Positions 17,576 to 27,200 of a stretch of 64,000 bases of DNA are shown piece by piece. The translations under genes and the position numbers were made by a program. The stretch's first letter is position 1. Every line of letters begins with the position of its first letter. Source of the DNA: CAWUKT01 sp964352215 (GTDB lineage Bacteria; Bacteroidota; Bacteroidia; J057; JADKCL01); the NCBI GenBank assembly GCA_964352215.1, contig CAYGRE010000012.1, positions 19,545-83,544 on the forward strand. Direction: 5' to 3'. Under the pieces are notes generated by a model. The model was not told the DNA's origin, did not search any database, and worked only from the letters and a program-made list of their open reading frames with translations.

Positions 17576-19708
17576 CTATTCCTCCATTTGCTCCAATGCC
17601 TTTGCAACTTCATCCACGGGCAACTGGCAGGCCATGTTCCGGCAGACATAAATGCGGGTGGCACCCTCTACAAAGCGGTACTCCAGCAGGGGCAATTGCT
17701 CCTTCTTTTCCTTCTTGGCGGCTACGAGGAGTACATTGGGGAGATAATGCTGGTCAAATTTGCGGGCTTTGGCTTCTGCTTCTGTCCCGGCAATGACCAC
17801 TTCGTAATACGGCTTCAGGTGCTTCAACATCAGGATGCCCCAATTCGAATAGCCGGAACCGTAGCGGGACATGTCATTCTTGATATTGTGGAGCATCTGG
17901 GTAGAAATCGCGCGGTAATTTTTCTCGTCAAACAGGTGGCTCATGTCGAAGAGGACATTGGCGAGGACGCTGTTGGAGGCCGGAATCACATTGTCGGTGA
18001 CTTCCATTTTGCGGGCGATCAGGGCCGGATCCTGGTCAGAAGTATAGAAGAACATTTTCTTTTCCTCTGAGAAGAAGTGCTCCAGGGTATAATCGACGAG
18101 GCCCTTTGCACGTTCCAGCCAGGCCGGTTCGAGGGTCGCACGGTAGAGGGTCAAATAGGCATCCGCGAGGAGAGCGTAATCATCGAGAAAGGCATTGATG
18201 GAGGCGCGGCCTTCTTTGTAATTCCGGTTGAGGCGGTGGCCATCGCGCAGGTTCTTCTCGATGAAGAGGGCATTCCGGGTTGCGACTTTCAGGAAATGCT
18301 CTTCTCCAAATGCCAGGTAGGCATCGGCATAGCCTTTCAGCATCAAGGCATTCCAGGAAGTGAGGATTTTGTCGTCCAATCCGGGACGAATTTTGACCGC
18401 ACGCGCCGTGAACAGCTTTTCCTTGGCAACTTCAAGTTTGTCCAGCAATTCCGCTTCAGCCCAGCCTTTTTTCTCGGCAAATTCAGCAGGGGAGGTCTGT
18501 ACCATCAGGATATTGTTGCCATGCTCCCAATTCCCGCGATCGGTCACGCCGTAGTATTCAGATAGCCATTCCGAATCCGCCCCTAAGACAGAATCGATCT
18601 CGGCTTTTGTCCAGACATAGAATTTTCCCTCTTCCCCTTCGCTGTCCGCATCCAATGAGGAATAGAATCCGCCCTCGGGTGAGGTCATTTCCCGGTCGGT
18701 GTACTCCAGGGTTTCAAAGACGATGCGTTTGAACAAGGGGTCGGGATTGTTCTGGTAGGCTTTAGAATAGAGCGAAACCAATTGCCCATTGTCGTAGGTC
18801 ATCTTTTCAAAGTGGGGGACTTTCCAGTAGGCATCGACGGAGTAACGGGCAAATCCGCCACCGACCTGGTCATAAATTCCACCATAGGCCATTTTTCTCA
18901 GGGTCAAATCCACTGACTGTTCGACTTTTTTATCTCCTTGAAAATGGGCAATCCGCATGAGAAAATCCCAGTTGTTGGGGATGGGGAATTTGGGTGCCCG
19001 GTCGCGTCCTCCCCACTTCATATCGAGGGTCGGTTTCCAGGTTTCCACTACTTCGTCCATGATGTCCCAGGTAAAGGCGCCGGTGTCTTTGGAGGGTATG
19101 ATGTCTTCTACATTGTTGATGCCATTGGTGAGGTTCTCCGCGTATTTGATGGCTTCTTCAGGGCGGTCGCGCCAAAGGCTGGCCAATTGGGTGAGGGCAT
19201 CCATCCAATTCGCTTTGGGGAAATAGGTCCCTCCCCAGATGGGACGTCCGTCCGGCATGGCGATGCAATTCAGCGGCCAACCGCCCTGGCCTGTCATTAA
19301 CTGCACCGCAGTCATGTAGATCTGGTCGATGTCGGGGCGTTCCTCCCGGTCCACTTTGATGCTGACGAAATTGTCATTCATCAACTGTGCCACGGTGGTA
19401 TCCTCGAAGGATTCATGTTCCATGACGTGGCACCAATGGCAGGCCGCATAGCCGACCGAAATGATGATCAGCTTGTTTTCATCCTTCGCTTTTTGCAGGG
19501 CTTCGTCGCCCCAGGGGTACCAATTGACTGGGTTGTGGGCGTGCTGAAGCAGGTAGGGACTGGATTCCTTAGCGAGCGCATTGGTGTATTTATGATCCAT
19601 ATTGTCTTCGGAGGGCTTGTGTTGAGATGAACATGCAGAGAATAGCAGGGAAAACATTGCTATCAGGAATGCAATGGTGTATTGGTTGCGTCGGGCTGAG
19701 TTATCCAT
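17576..19708 (-). CDS. YyaL/DUF255 thioredoxin-domain lipoprotein
   Basis: A 710-residue member of the YyaL/spermatogenesis-associated protein 20 family. An N-terminal thioredoxin-fold DUF255 domain carries CHWC (90-93) in AACHWCHVMEHESFED, followed by a six-hairpin (alpha/alpha)6 barrel (GGIYDQVGGGFARYSVD, YDNGQL). Using the ATG at 19708 gives a signal peptide with a lipobox (FSAC, Cys26), so this copy is an envelope lipoprotein, unlike typical cytoplasmic members. That start overlaps the end of rlmB by 8 nt, which implies translational coupling. Activity is unproven for the family; a glycan epimerase-like role has been proposed from fold. Confidence 0.88.
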   Translation of the reverse strand: MDNSARRNQYTIAFLIAMFSLLFSACSSQHKPSEDNMDHKYTNALAKESSPYLLQHAHNPVNWYPWGDEALQKAKDENKLIIISVGYAACHWCHVMEHESFEDTTVAQLMNDNFVSIKVDREERPDIDQIYMTAVQLMTGQGGWPLNCIAMPDGRPIWGGTYFPKANWMDALTQLASLWRDRPEEAIKYAENLTNGINNVEDIIPSKDTGAFTWDIMDEVVETWKPTLDMKWGGRDRAPKFPIPNNWDFLMRIAHFQGDKKVEQSVDLTLRKMAYGGIYDQVGGGFARYSVDAYWKVPHFEKMTYDNGQLVSLYSKAYQNNPDPLFKRIVFETLEYTDREMTSPEGGFYSSLDADSEGEEGKFYVWTKAEIDSVLGADSEWLSEYYGVTDRGNWEHGNNILMVQTSPAEFAEKKGWAEAELLDKLEVAKEKLFTARAVKIRPGLDDKILTSWNALMLKGYADAYLAFGEEHFLKVATRNALFIEKNLRDGHRLNRNYKEGRASINAFLDDYALLADAYLTLYRATLEPAWLERAKGLVDYTLEHFFSEEKKMFFYTSDQDPALIARKMEVTDNVIPASNSVLANVLFDMSHLFDEKNYRAISTQMLHNIKNDMSRYGSGYSNWGILMLKHLKPYYEVVIAGTEAEAKARKFDQHYLPNVLLVAAKKEKKEQLPLLEYRFVEGATRIYVCRNMACQLPVDEVAKALEQMEE

Positions 19709-20486
19709 TTTTGGCTTTGAGCAGGCGTTGGCGGGCGGCTTCGGAAAGGGCCATTCCGGCAGCGACTGAGACATTGAGGGAACCTATTTTTCCTTTCATC
19801 GGAATCTTTACCAGTCCGGTGGCTTCCCTGAGAATGCGCTTGGAAATGCCTTTTTCTTCAGAGCCCAGCACCAAAATGGTATTCTTGGTCAGGTCGACAT
19901 CGAAGATGCTTTCCTCGGCTTTTTCTGAGACGGCAATGACACTGAAATTGTAGGCCTGAGCCATGTAAATCATGTCCTGGAGGTGGGGGATCCGAATGAC
20001 TGGCAGGTGGTTGAGGGCGCCGGCGGAGATTTTGAGGGCATCAGCATTGATGCGGGCAGATCTGTCGGTGGGGATGATGATGGCCTGGGCACCCATGCAT
20101 TCCGCACTTCGGGCGATGGCGCCAAAGTTGCGTACGTCGGTGACTTGGTCCAGGGCGATGATCAGTGCCTTTTCACCACTGTCGACGATCTTCATGAAGG
20201 TGGGTTCCATTTCATGGAACTTGACGAGGGCGACGTAGGCGAGGACACCCTGGTGGTTGCCAAACTTTGACAGCCGGTCCAGTTTCTCAGCCGGGACGGT
20301 CTGGATGGGGACGTCGGCGGCCGCGGCCGCATCGTAAACATCCTTGCGAAGGCCTTCATTCAGTCCGGGACGGAGGAGGATTTTGTCGATTTCACGACCT
20401 GCTTCCATGGCTTCCATGACCACACGGGCGCCGTAGATGATATTCTTGGGAGGTTTCTGCATGTTTATTTCCGGAGGACCGACCAT
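19701..20486 (-). CDS. rlmB: 23S rRNA (guanosine-2'-O)-methyltransferase RlmB / TrmH family
   Basis: A 261-residue SPOUT-class methyltransferase. An N-terminal RNA-substrate-binding domain (YGARVVMEAMEAGREIDKIL) is followed by the three knotted-domain motifs: NFGAIARSAECMGA (motif 1), LVLGSEEKGISKRI (motif 2) and IGSLNVSVAAGMALSEA (motif 3). The bacterial RlmB modifies G2251 of 23S rRNA in the peptidyl-transferase centre. ATG at 20486 and the second ATG at 20462 are both possible starts. Its 3' end overlaps the start of the YyaL-like gene. Confidence 0.9.
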   Translation of the reverse strand: MVGPPEINMQKPPKNIIYGARVVMEAMEAGREIDKILLRPGLNEGLRKDVYDAAAAADVPIQTVPAEKLDRLSKFGNHQGVLAYVALVKFHEMEPTFMKIVDSGEKALIIALDQVTDVRNFGAIARSAECMGAQAIIIPTDRSARINADALKISAGALNHLPVIRIPHLQDMIYMAQAYNFSVIAVSEKAEESIFDVDLTKNTILVLGSEEKGISKRILREATGLVKIPMKGKIGSLNVSVAAGMALSEAARQRLLKAKNG

Positions 20487-20615
20487 GGCCCAGTCCGGAT
20501 TGCGAATTTACGAAAAAAGGAGTTGGGGTTCTTTTTCTTGTACGTAGTTCTGTATTTGAGGACCGCGAATTCGGCTGGGACGGTCATAAATAAATACCAC
20601 AATTGAGGGTAAGAT

Positions 20616-20682
20616 CTACGGGTTGTGCGGCCTGAACCTACGAGCTGTGTAGCGTCCTGAATCCAAGTTGTGTGGTTTGAAC
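20616..20682. repeat. Three degenerate short direct repeats
   Basis: CTACGGGTTGTGCGGCCTGAAC (written here as units) is followed by two related copies at 20638 and 20663 sharing the core GTTGTGYGG/GCTGTGTAG and an ending CCTGAAY/TTTGAAC. Unit lengths are 22, 25 and 20 bases, so the array is imperfect. It lies just beyond the end of the Cys-rich lipoprotein gene. Confidence 0.45.
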
Positions 20683-20689
20683 CCGTGAA

Positions 20690-21292
20690 CTATTTTTTTA
20701 AGGCATAGGTTTTACAACCTGAACGATCAAATATTACAGTGCCTTTCCATTCCATCCCCCCACTCGATTTTGCGTGTACTGAGTGCTTACCAGCTGCCTT
20801 CGATACTGTGACAGTTCCATCTTGGCCGCATTGTGGAACCCCTCTTTCAAAATAGCTATCTAAGGACCCAACATAGGCTCCATCAATATAGATATCGATC
20901 TTCGATTGGAGCGAAATATTGGTCCAAAAGGAAACTTGACCCTTGACTCCGCTGAAAGTAGAGTTGGGACGAGAATAGGTCCTGGTTCCGGTTGACGAAT
21001 TTCTATTTGATCTGCCTGCACATACTCCGCAACTTCCGCCACTGTTACAGTGGGCACACTGGGAACAATTAGAGCAGGCGGTGCAATATGCTTTTCCTAA
21101 ACATTTTCCTTTCCCATTTTCAGAACAGCAACTGGTACTGCTCAGTGAATCTGTGGATACTGCAACTAAGCTGTTGTTCGCAATTGAAGAGCTATGTAAT
21201 TCACTATGCCGCAACTGAGCTGATGTAGAGGTGCATGCCTGGATAGAAACCGCCCCCAGTAATATGAAAAGGATTTGTTTTAGGGTTTTCAT
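20690..21292 (-). CDS. Cysteine-rich lipoprotein
   Basis: A 200-residue lipoprotein using the ATG at 21292 (MKTLKQILFILLGAVSIQAC, lipobox Cys20). Residues about 55-95 hold a dense Cys cluster in CCSENGKGKC, CTACSNCSQCAHC and CGVC, resembling a knuckle- or ribbon-type metal site or a disulfide-knotted domain. The C-terminal half is a beta-rich domain (VSFWTNISLQSKIDIYIDGA, GKHSVHAKSSGG) of the kind found in Bacteroidota surface proteins of unknown role. The 45 codons upstream of this ATG lack signal features and were excluded. It stands alone between repeats and bioY. Confidence 0.75.
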   Translation of the reverse strand: MKTLKQILFILLGAVSIQACTSTSAQLRHSELHSSSIANNSLVAVSTDSLSSTSCCSENGKGKCLGKAYCTACSNCSQCAHCNSGGSCGVCAGRSNRNSSTGTRTYSRPNSTFSGVKGQVSFWTNISLQSKIDIYIDGAYVGSLDSYFERGVPQCGQDGTVTVSKAAGKHSVHAKSSGGMEWKGTVIFDRSGCKTYALKK

Positions 21293-21437
21293 GGGAAAAT
21301 AAAGGCTAATTGTATGTCTGTTGGATATTCTCAAACTACAAAAAGTATCCGAACCCAATTCATTTACTGTAGACCTTTGAATATTTGCTGATGTAGAATG
21401 TTCCCTGTAAAATTGCCAAATAGACACAATAAGCCCA

Positions 21438-21965
21438 ATGATAAAGCGAATCCTCTACATTGTAATCTTCACCGCTTTGACGATAGCCGGTGCCAATGTC
21501 ACGGTACCCCTTGGCGAGGTTCCATTCGTCCTTTCCGATTTTTTTGTCTTGCTGAGCGGATTGGTATTGGGGAGAAAGTATGCTCCGGTGAGCGTAGGGC
21601 TATATTTGCTGCTGGGTGCTATTGGACTTCCGGTCTTTGCGGATGGTAGCGGTGGTATTGAGCATTTCGCTGGACCCACAGGTGGTTATTTGGTCGGATT
21701 TCTTTGTGCTTCTTTTGTGGTCGGAATGATCTCCCACAGCGGGTCCCATGCAATCTGGAAAGACTTGGTTGCGGTGCTGGCTGGGTTTATGACCATCTAC
21801 ACACTGGGGGTTATTGGCTTAAAAATCCAAACAGAACTCTCGTGGAACGAGGCGATTCATGCTGGGTTTTTGGATTTCCTTGTCCCCATGTCCATCAAAT
21901 CCACTGCTGCTGTTTTGCTGGCATTGTTGATCAGAAAGTTAAAATTGGTCAACCTCTATCAGTGA
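21438..21965 (+). CDS. bioY: Biotin transporter BioY
   Basis: A 175-residue polytopic membrane protein of the BioY family, the substrate-binding S component of energy-coupling-factor biotin transporters. Diagnostic wording: VPLGEVPFVLSDFFVLLSG in the first third, GLPVFADGSGG and FAGPTGGYLVGFL in the centre. Six hydrophobic segments are visible. No EcfA/EcfT genes are adjacent; BioY can work with a shared module or alone. The downstream GLPGLI gene is convergent, with only 2 bp between the ends. Confidence 0.93.
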   Translation: MIKRILYIVIFTALTIAGANVTVPLGEVPFVLSDFFVLLSGLVLGRKYAPVSVGLYLLLGAIGLPVFADGSGGIEHFAGPTGGYLVGFLCASFVVGMISHSGSHAIWKDLVAVLAGFMTIYTLGVIGLKIQTELSWNEAIHAGFLDFLVPMSIKSTAAVLLALLIRKLKLVNLYQ

Positions 21966-21967
21966 AT

Positions 21968-23011
21968 TCAGCGTGGAAATTTTCCTTCTTTTACTTTTCT
22001 AAACCGAAAGGCAGACTTTCCAACCAGATCCAATCGCTTTCCTTTTTTGCCAAGTTGGTACTGCTTGAACTCAAGCCCATTCACTTGCAGGAATCCCTCT
22101 TCTCCGATCAATATGGGTAACTTGACCGCTTTTCCTGTTCCGATTTCCTGCATGAGCACTGGCTTATCTTCCACCACCTCGACTTTGAGGTACATTTCAT
22201 CCGGAAAGCCCGAAAGTTGCCAGGGACCTTCTATGTGGTCAATCTCTGATGCGCTATCCGAATAGGATTGCTGCAACAACGCCAATACTGCTTTGCGGGC
22301 CGCAATGGAACTTTCATAGGGATGGTAATCGGTGGGAGTTTCAAATAGGCTGGCTTCGGGCACAGTTTCATCAACTGATTTCACCTTGTAGAGGCGCGTG
22401 GAAACCTGGCCTTTTTCGGGTCGTTCAGCCATCTCAAGGATCAGGCCGGGAATACCTGGGAGCCCCCAGATGAATTCAAGGTCGTCCTCCAATGTTACTC
22501 CTTCAGCATACCAGACGTTCCAGGTCTCTTCTTCACTTGTCCACCTCGCCTTCCGGCAGTCAAGGCCAAGGAATTTTTTGTGCTCATCCAGCAATTCAAC
22601 CACGGGTTCATCCACCTCCTCCTCGAAGATTTGTTCACCGGGAAGTGCGGGGGAGAAGGGGATATAGCCCTTCAGGAGTGGGTGACTTTTACAATACCAG
22701 CCCTTGTCATTGGTCAAATCAAATATTTCAATGCTTTTTCCCTTCCAGCCCCATTCCTGATCCACCTGCTCCTTCCGGTAGCGGTGCTTGTCAATAGAAA
22801 TGGTGATTTCAGCCGGGAGGTTGTCCCGCTTGATGGCGCGGGTCAGTTCTATGGAATAGGTCGCATCCCATTCGCTGTCCGCTATGTCCACGGGTATCAA
22901 TTCCAGGTCAATGTGCAGGGTAGCTTGGGACAGAATTCGGGATTCCGTTTGTGCGTTCATGTGAAATGGGATGGCAAAGCAAATGATCAGGAGTATCCTG
23001 GTAAGGGCCAT
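21968..23011 (-). CDS. GLPGLI family secreted protein
   Basis: A 347-residue exported protein (signal peptide MALTRILLIICFAIPFHMNA). The family-naming motif appears as GLPGIPGLILEM at about 183-194, with the typical preceding VWYAEGVTLEDDLEFIWG. GLPGLI proteins are Bacteroidota-specific, periplasmic or surface, and without an established function. A second all-beta part with a Lys/Leu-rich end follows. It is preceded on the same strand, at a 32-bp distance, by the second injection-cargo-like gene; cotranscription is possible. Confidence 0.85.
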   Translation of the reverse strand: MALTRILLIICFAIPFHMNAQTESRILSQATLHIDLELIPVDIADSEWDATYSIELTRAIKRDNLPAEITISIDKHRYRKEQVDQEWGWKGKSIEIFDLTNDKGWYCKSHPLLKGYIPFSPALPGEQIFEEEVDEPVVELLDEHKKFLGLDCRKARWTSEEETWNVWYAEGVTLEDDLEFIWGLPGIPGLILEMAERPEKGQVSTRLYKVKSVDETVPEASLFETPTDYHPYESSIAARKAVLALLQQSYSDSASEIDHIEGPWQLSGFPDEMYLKVEVVEDKPVLMQEIGTGKAVKLPILIGEEGFLQVNGLEFKQYQLGKKGKRLDLVGKSAFRFRKVKEGKFPR

Positions 23012-23043
23012 GACGTATTATAAATGATCACCTGTCCGGTGGT

Positions 23044-24102
23044 CTACTCTATTTTGCTTCCTGCTTTCTTGGGCTCTTCTTTTTCGAGAAGGGGGAGATC
23101 TACAGTGGCTTTTCCATCTCCGTTGTCCTTCAGGTCAGCTACTTTGATCTTGACCACTTCACCAGCTTTGTCACCGGTCAGGATTTCTGATTCCTGGAGG
23201 GGGCCCATATCTGAGAAGTTGGCACTCTTGCGCTTTACTTTGATGTCTTTGGGTAGCTTGAATTTTTCGACATAGCTTCCGGACTCCCATTTGTAGCAGG
23301 GGGTATCATCTTTGGCGGTAACTACAGTACCACGGGCCGTTCCGTCATTCCACTTCTCGGCCGCATCCATGAATGCTGAAGTCGGATCGCCCTTGGACAG
23401 CCTCTTGAAAGGCAGTTTTTCGATCTCTCCGGTGGAGCTCTTTTTCCAGCCCCAACTGAAGGAGCCGTAATATTTGTCTTTTTGTACACCGTCAATGGCC
23501 AGGGCAGTGGTTTCAAATTCCATAGAGGAGTTTTCGGTCAACCCACCCGGCTTGTCATGCATAAATGCATTTTTCTTTTCAACCGTTCCGTCTTTTTCAT
23601 ACCGGTGCCCCAATTCAAACTTGGAGTTGGACCCACTGTTGTCTTCGATCTTCTTCCCATCGGCCAGGGAAGGAGCGCCATATACAGGGTTGTTTTTCGT
23701 GCTCAACCTGTCGATCCGATACCCATCTTCACTCATCTTGTCTGCTTGGGTAGGATCGTGGAAGGTAGGCTTGTCATCTACCTGAAGCTTGACCGCCTGA
23801 GAGAAGGCGATCTTGGTAGCATCAACTTTTTCGCCCGGCTCAAAATGGAAATCCGCCATCAATCGTTTGTTGTCTTCGATCAGGTTGTAGTCCGTATCGA
23901 TGAACTTACCCCAATCGGTTTCGATAGGGGTCAATTGCATCGGAGCATCACCGCTTTGACCCGGATTCGGGTTTGAAGCGGTCAATTGAAAGCTGGGAGG
24001 GGTCATACTTTTACCAGGGGCAGCAGACTCCATTCCGCTCGATTCAACGGAATTCTCTTTCTGATTTTGTAAGGGCTGGTTTTCCATAGTTTGGCTAATC
24101 AT
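23044..24102 (-). CDS. Second injection-cargo-like protein (eCIS/DUF4157-type leader), putative effector
   Basis: A 352-residue protein without a signal peptide. The first 60 residues are Gln/Ser/Pro-rich and include SMTPPSFQLTASNPNPGQSG and PMQLT, wording that resembles the PPFQLxAS...PxQ leader of DUF4157 and eCIS-associated Bacteroidota proteins. The remainder is soluble, charged and unrecognised, with FSWGWKKSSTGEIEKLPFKR in the middle and a charged C-terminal region (EEPKKAGSKIE). An alternative ATG at 24087 would remove five residues. It does not align in its body with the other cargo-like protein, as expected for variable effectors on a shared leader. Function not assigned. Confidence 0.6.
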   Translation of the reverse strand: MISQTMENQPLQNQKENSVESSGMESAAPGKSMTPPSFQLTASNPNPGQSGDAPMQLTPIETDWGKFIDTDYNLIEDNKRLMADFHFEPGEKVDATKIAFSQAVKLQVDDKPTFHDPTQADKMSEDGYRIDRLSTKNNPVYGAPSLADGKKIEDNSGSNSKFELGHRYEKDGTVEKKNAFMHDKPGGLTENSSMEFETTALAIDGVQKDKYYGSFSWGWKKSSTGEIEKLPFKRLSKGDPTSAFMDAAEKWNDGTARGTVVTAKDDTPCYKWESGSYVEKFKLPKDIKVKRKSANFSDMGPLQESEILTGDKAGEVVKIKVADLKDNGDGKATVDLPLLEKEEPKKAGSKIE

Positions 24103-24213
24103 TTGATCATTAGCAAGATATGAATTTGTGAGATGGATTCATAGTGAGAATAAGTTATTAGTTTAGATGGGTTGCTATTGTGGTGAAATAAATGCGCCAG
24201 GCTTTCTAGCACC

Positions 24214-24249
24214 ATAAAAAAAGGAGAGGGCTCATCGAGCCCCCTCCTT
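24214..24249 (-). terminator. Rho-independent terminator of the DUF2723 gene
   Basis: On the minus strand a 13-bp stem with one mismatch (AAGGAGGGGGCTC / GAGCCCTCTCCTT) closes a 3-nt loop and is followed by seven T residues. It lies 25 bases after the DUF2723 stop codon. Confidence 0.9.
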
Positions 24250-24274
24250 ATAACTTATCACTGAGCGACAAACC

Positions 24275-27200
24275 TTAAGGCTGTCCGCCCTGAATGATGG
24301 GTTGTCCGGGCTGGGGTGTTTCCAGTCCTGACTTCATCTGCTTGGCCATGATGTCGTACTGCTGGTTGCCTGTATCCAGGAATGCCAGTTGTGCGGCCCG
24401 GATGGCGATGTCCTTGTTGGACAGCTTCTGGGCTTCGGTAACGATGTAGGGCAAGCCATTCATGATCCGATCGTGATCGGGGAGTTTCTTCTGGTTCTTC
24501 TGGAAGTAATCCATCCATGCTTCTGCTTTGGCGATCACCCGCTCATAGTACTCAGCGGTCTTCTCTTCATTTGCGAGGCGCTGCCAAAGGCCGGCGGCAA
24601 ACATAGGATAGACTACGTCGTTTCCTCGGGCATTGTCGCTGATCCTTTCTTCTACCATGAGGAGCATTTCTGCGGCACGGTCCTGGAAGAGTTTTTGATT
24701 GGCTTCGTAGACAACGATTTCGGCACCGAGGCTATCGGCCAGGGTAGAGTCCGTGGCAATCAGGGCTTTGGTCCCAGCGATCTTCCGGGTCTCAAACTCA
24801 GCCATGTCTACAAATGCATTGGCACAGCGGAACATCATGGTGGAGAGGTTGCCGACTATGGTCCGGCGAATGTGATCGTCCAGATAGAGATCGTCATCGT
24901 TCAGGTTGCCAAATTTGAAGGTGTCCTTCAGGAGTTCGTAAGAACGGGCTACATTGAGGCGCCCTTTCTGGCCACCACGGCTATAGGGATCGGTAGAGGC
25001 ATAGAACCTGTCCCGGGGAAGTTTGGAGAGGTCGACCGGGATCACCCGGTTGGCCAAGCCTTCTACATGGAAGAAGGATTCCAAACCGATATAGCTGGAT
25101 GGAGGGATGGTACTTGAGAAGTAGATGGGGCGCGGCCAACCGGCCGCCGCATTGGTCGTCATGATGTCAAGGATGACCCAGTCCTGCTTCAGCAGGTAAG
25201 TACTTTCTCCACCACCACGTACACGTACTGGCCATGACATCTCTGACTGAACATAAGGGGCGTACTCTTCAGGAACGGTCCCGTTTGCAAGTACAGCCGT
25301 TTTGTCAACCGGCAGGGTCCAGGGTTGGCCAGGCTTACGGGGGCGGGTAGAACCACGGTCACCCAGGTAGGAAGCGGCGGGAGAAGAAATAGGCAGAGGA
25401 GGAGATTCGTTCTGCTGCTTCTTCATCTGGTTGATGTACCAGTCGGTATTCAACAGACTCAGGTTCACCACCCGTACGTCGGAACGAACATTCTCGACTT
25501 CCTGGATGTACCAGAGTGGGAAAGTATCGTTGTCTCCGTTGGTGAAGAGGATGCCATTCCTTTGGCAGGATTGGAGGAGGTTGTAAGCTGATTCAGGCGC
25601 AACCCTTCGGGTATTTCGCGCGTGGTCGTCCCAGTTTTGTGTACCCATCAGGATGGGTGCGGACAAACCGATTACCACGGCAAGACCGGCTGTAACCAGG
25701 GAGAAGGAGCCACTGCCAGCAGGTTGGGCACCTCCCTTGGCACCTTTCCTTTTGTCGTTGCTGCCTGAACCTCCCAGGAAGTCGTAGATGGCGATGACCG
25801 CCAATCCGACCCAGAAGGCAAAGGTTTGGAAGGATCCTGCATAAGAATAGTCACGCTCTCGAGGCTGCTGGGGGGTCTGGTTCAGGTAAAGTACAATTGC
25901 CAGTCCGGTAAAGAAGAAGAGGAGCAGGATGGAAGTCCCGTCTTTCCAGTCTTTGATGAACAGGAATACCATACCGAGCAGGCCCAGCAGTAGTGGGATA
26001 GAATAGTAGTGGTTGCGTCCCTGGTGCTGAGACAATTCAGCCGGGAAATCATTTCTGGACAACAAACCGTCTTCCCAGCCCATGTCCTGAATATCACCGG
26101 CACGTCCGGAGAAGTTCCACATGAAGTACCGTAGGTACATGTGGCGAACCTGGTAGTCAAAGAAGTATCCCATATCATCCCCAAAGGTGACTTTGTCATC
26201 ATAGGGATCATTGGGGTTGCGGCGATTGGTGACCGAGATATAATTTTTATATCCGAATTGGCCCTTATCGTAATGAGAGGGGCTGTACATCCGTGGGAAG
26301 AAAGACTTTCCTTTCAGCCAGACAACATCCTGTTTATAGCCGGACCAGACATATCTGTCGGTGGTCCGCTCAACAGTATTTGTTTTGGGATCAATGGCAA
26401 TGGTTCTGCCATCTTTCAGTTCCGTCTCGTACATCTCCCCTTCAGGGGTGGAAGGCACCTTGAAGCCGACGGCTTCACCCCGGTCGCTTACATTCAGGCT
26501 TTTGCCATCCGCAAGCAGGTAATTGCCCCTTGGCAAGGTCCAGCCTCCACTTAGGTTGACGAAGTTTTCACGTTCGCGCTCTACGTTCCAGTCTTTGCCC
26601 ATCGTACGTGGGTTCATTTGCTGCTTGTTGTAGCGGGGGCCGAAGAAGAGAGGACGGTCACCGTACTGCTCACGTTTCAGGTAGGAGATCATGGAGGCGA
26701 CGGAGCTGGGATCGTTCTCATTGATCGGAGTATCGGCATTGGCCCGGATCACGATCATCGAATAGGATGAATAACCCATGATGATGACCAGGAGTGACCA
26801 GCAACAGAGGTTGACGATTACACGCAGGTTCTTGTAGCCATTCTTAAAGAATCGGGCCCAGATTTTATCCTTGTGGGTGATGAATACCCCGCCGATCAAG
26901 AGCCCGAGGAAGAGCACCAGGAAGACAATGATTCCCGTACCCTGTGGAAGCCCCATTCCGGAAGGATTGTAAAGCGAGGCATCCATTTCCTCATATCCGG
27001 TGAAGAACTTCTCAAAGCCCCAGGCGATCTCGACTGAGGTTTGTATAATCCCGTATTGAATAAAGCCCAGGATGAAGACAGAGATCCCGAAGGTGACTGC
27101 CATTCCCACCAGATTGGGTTTGAACTTTTTAAAGTAGTAAACAAATGCCAGGGCGGGCACGGTCAGGAGGTTCAGCAAGTGAACCCCGATCGACAGCCCC

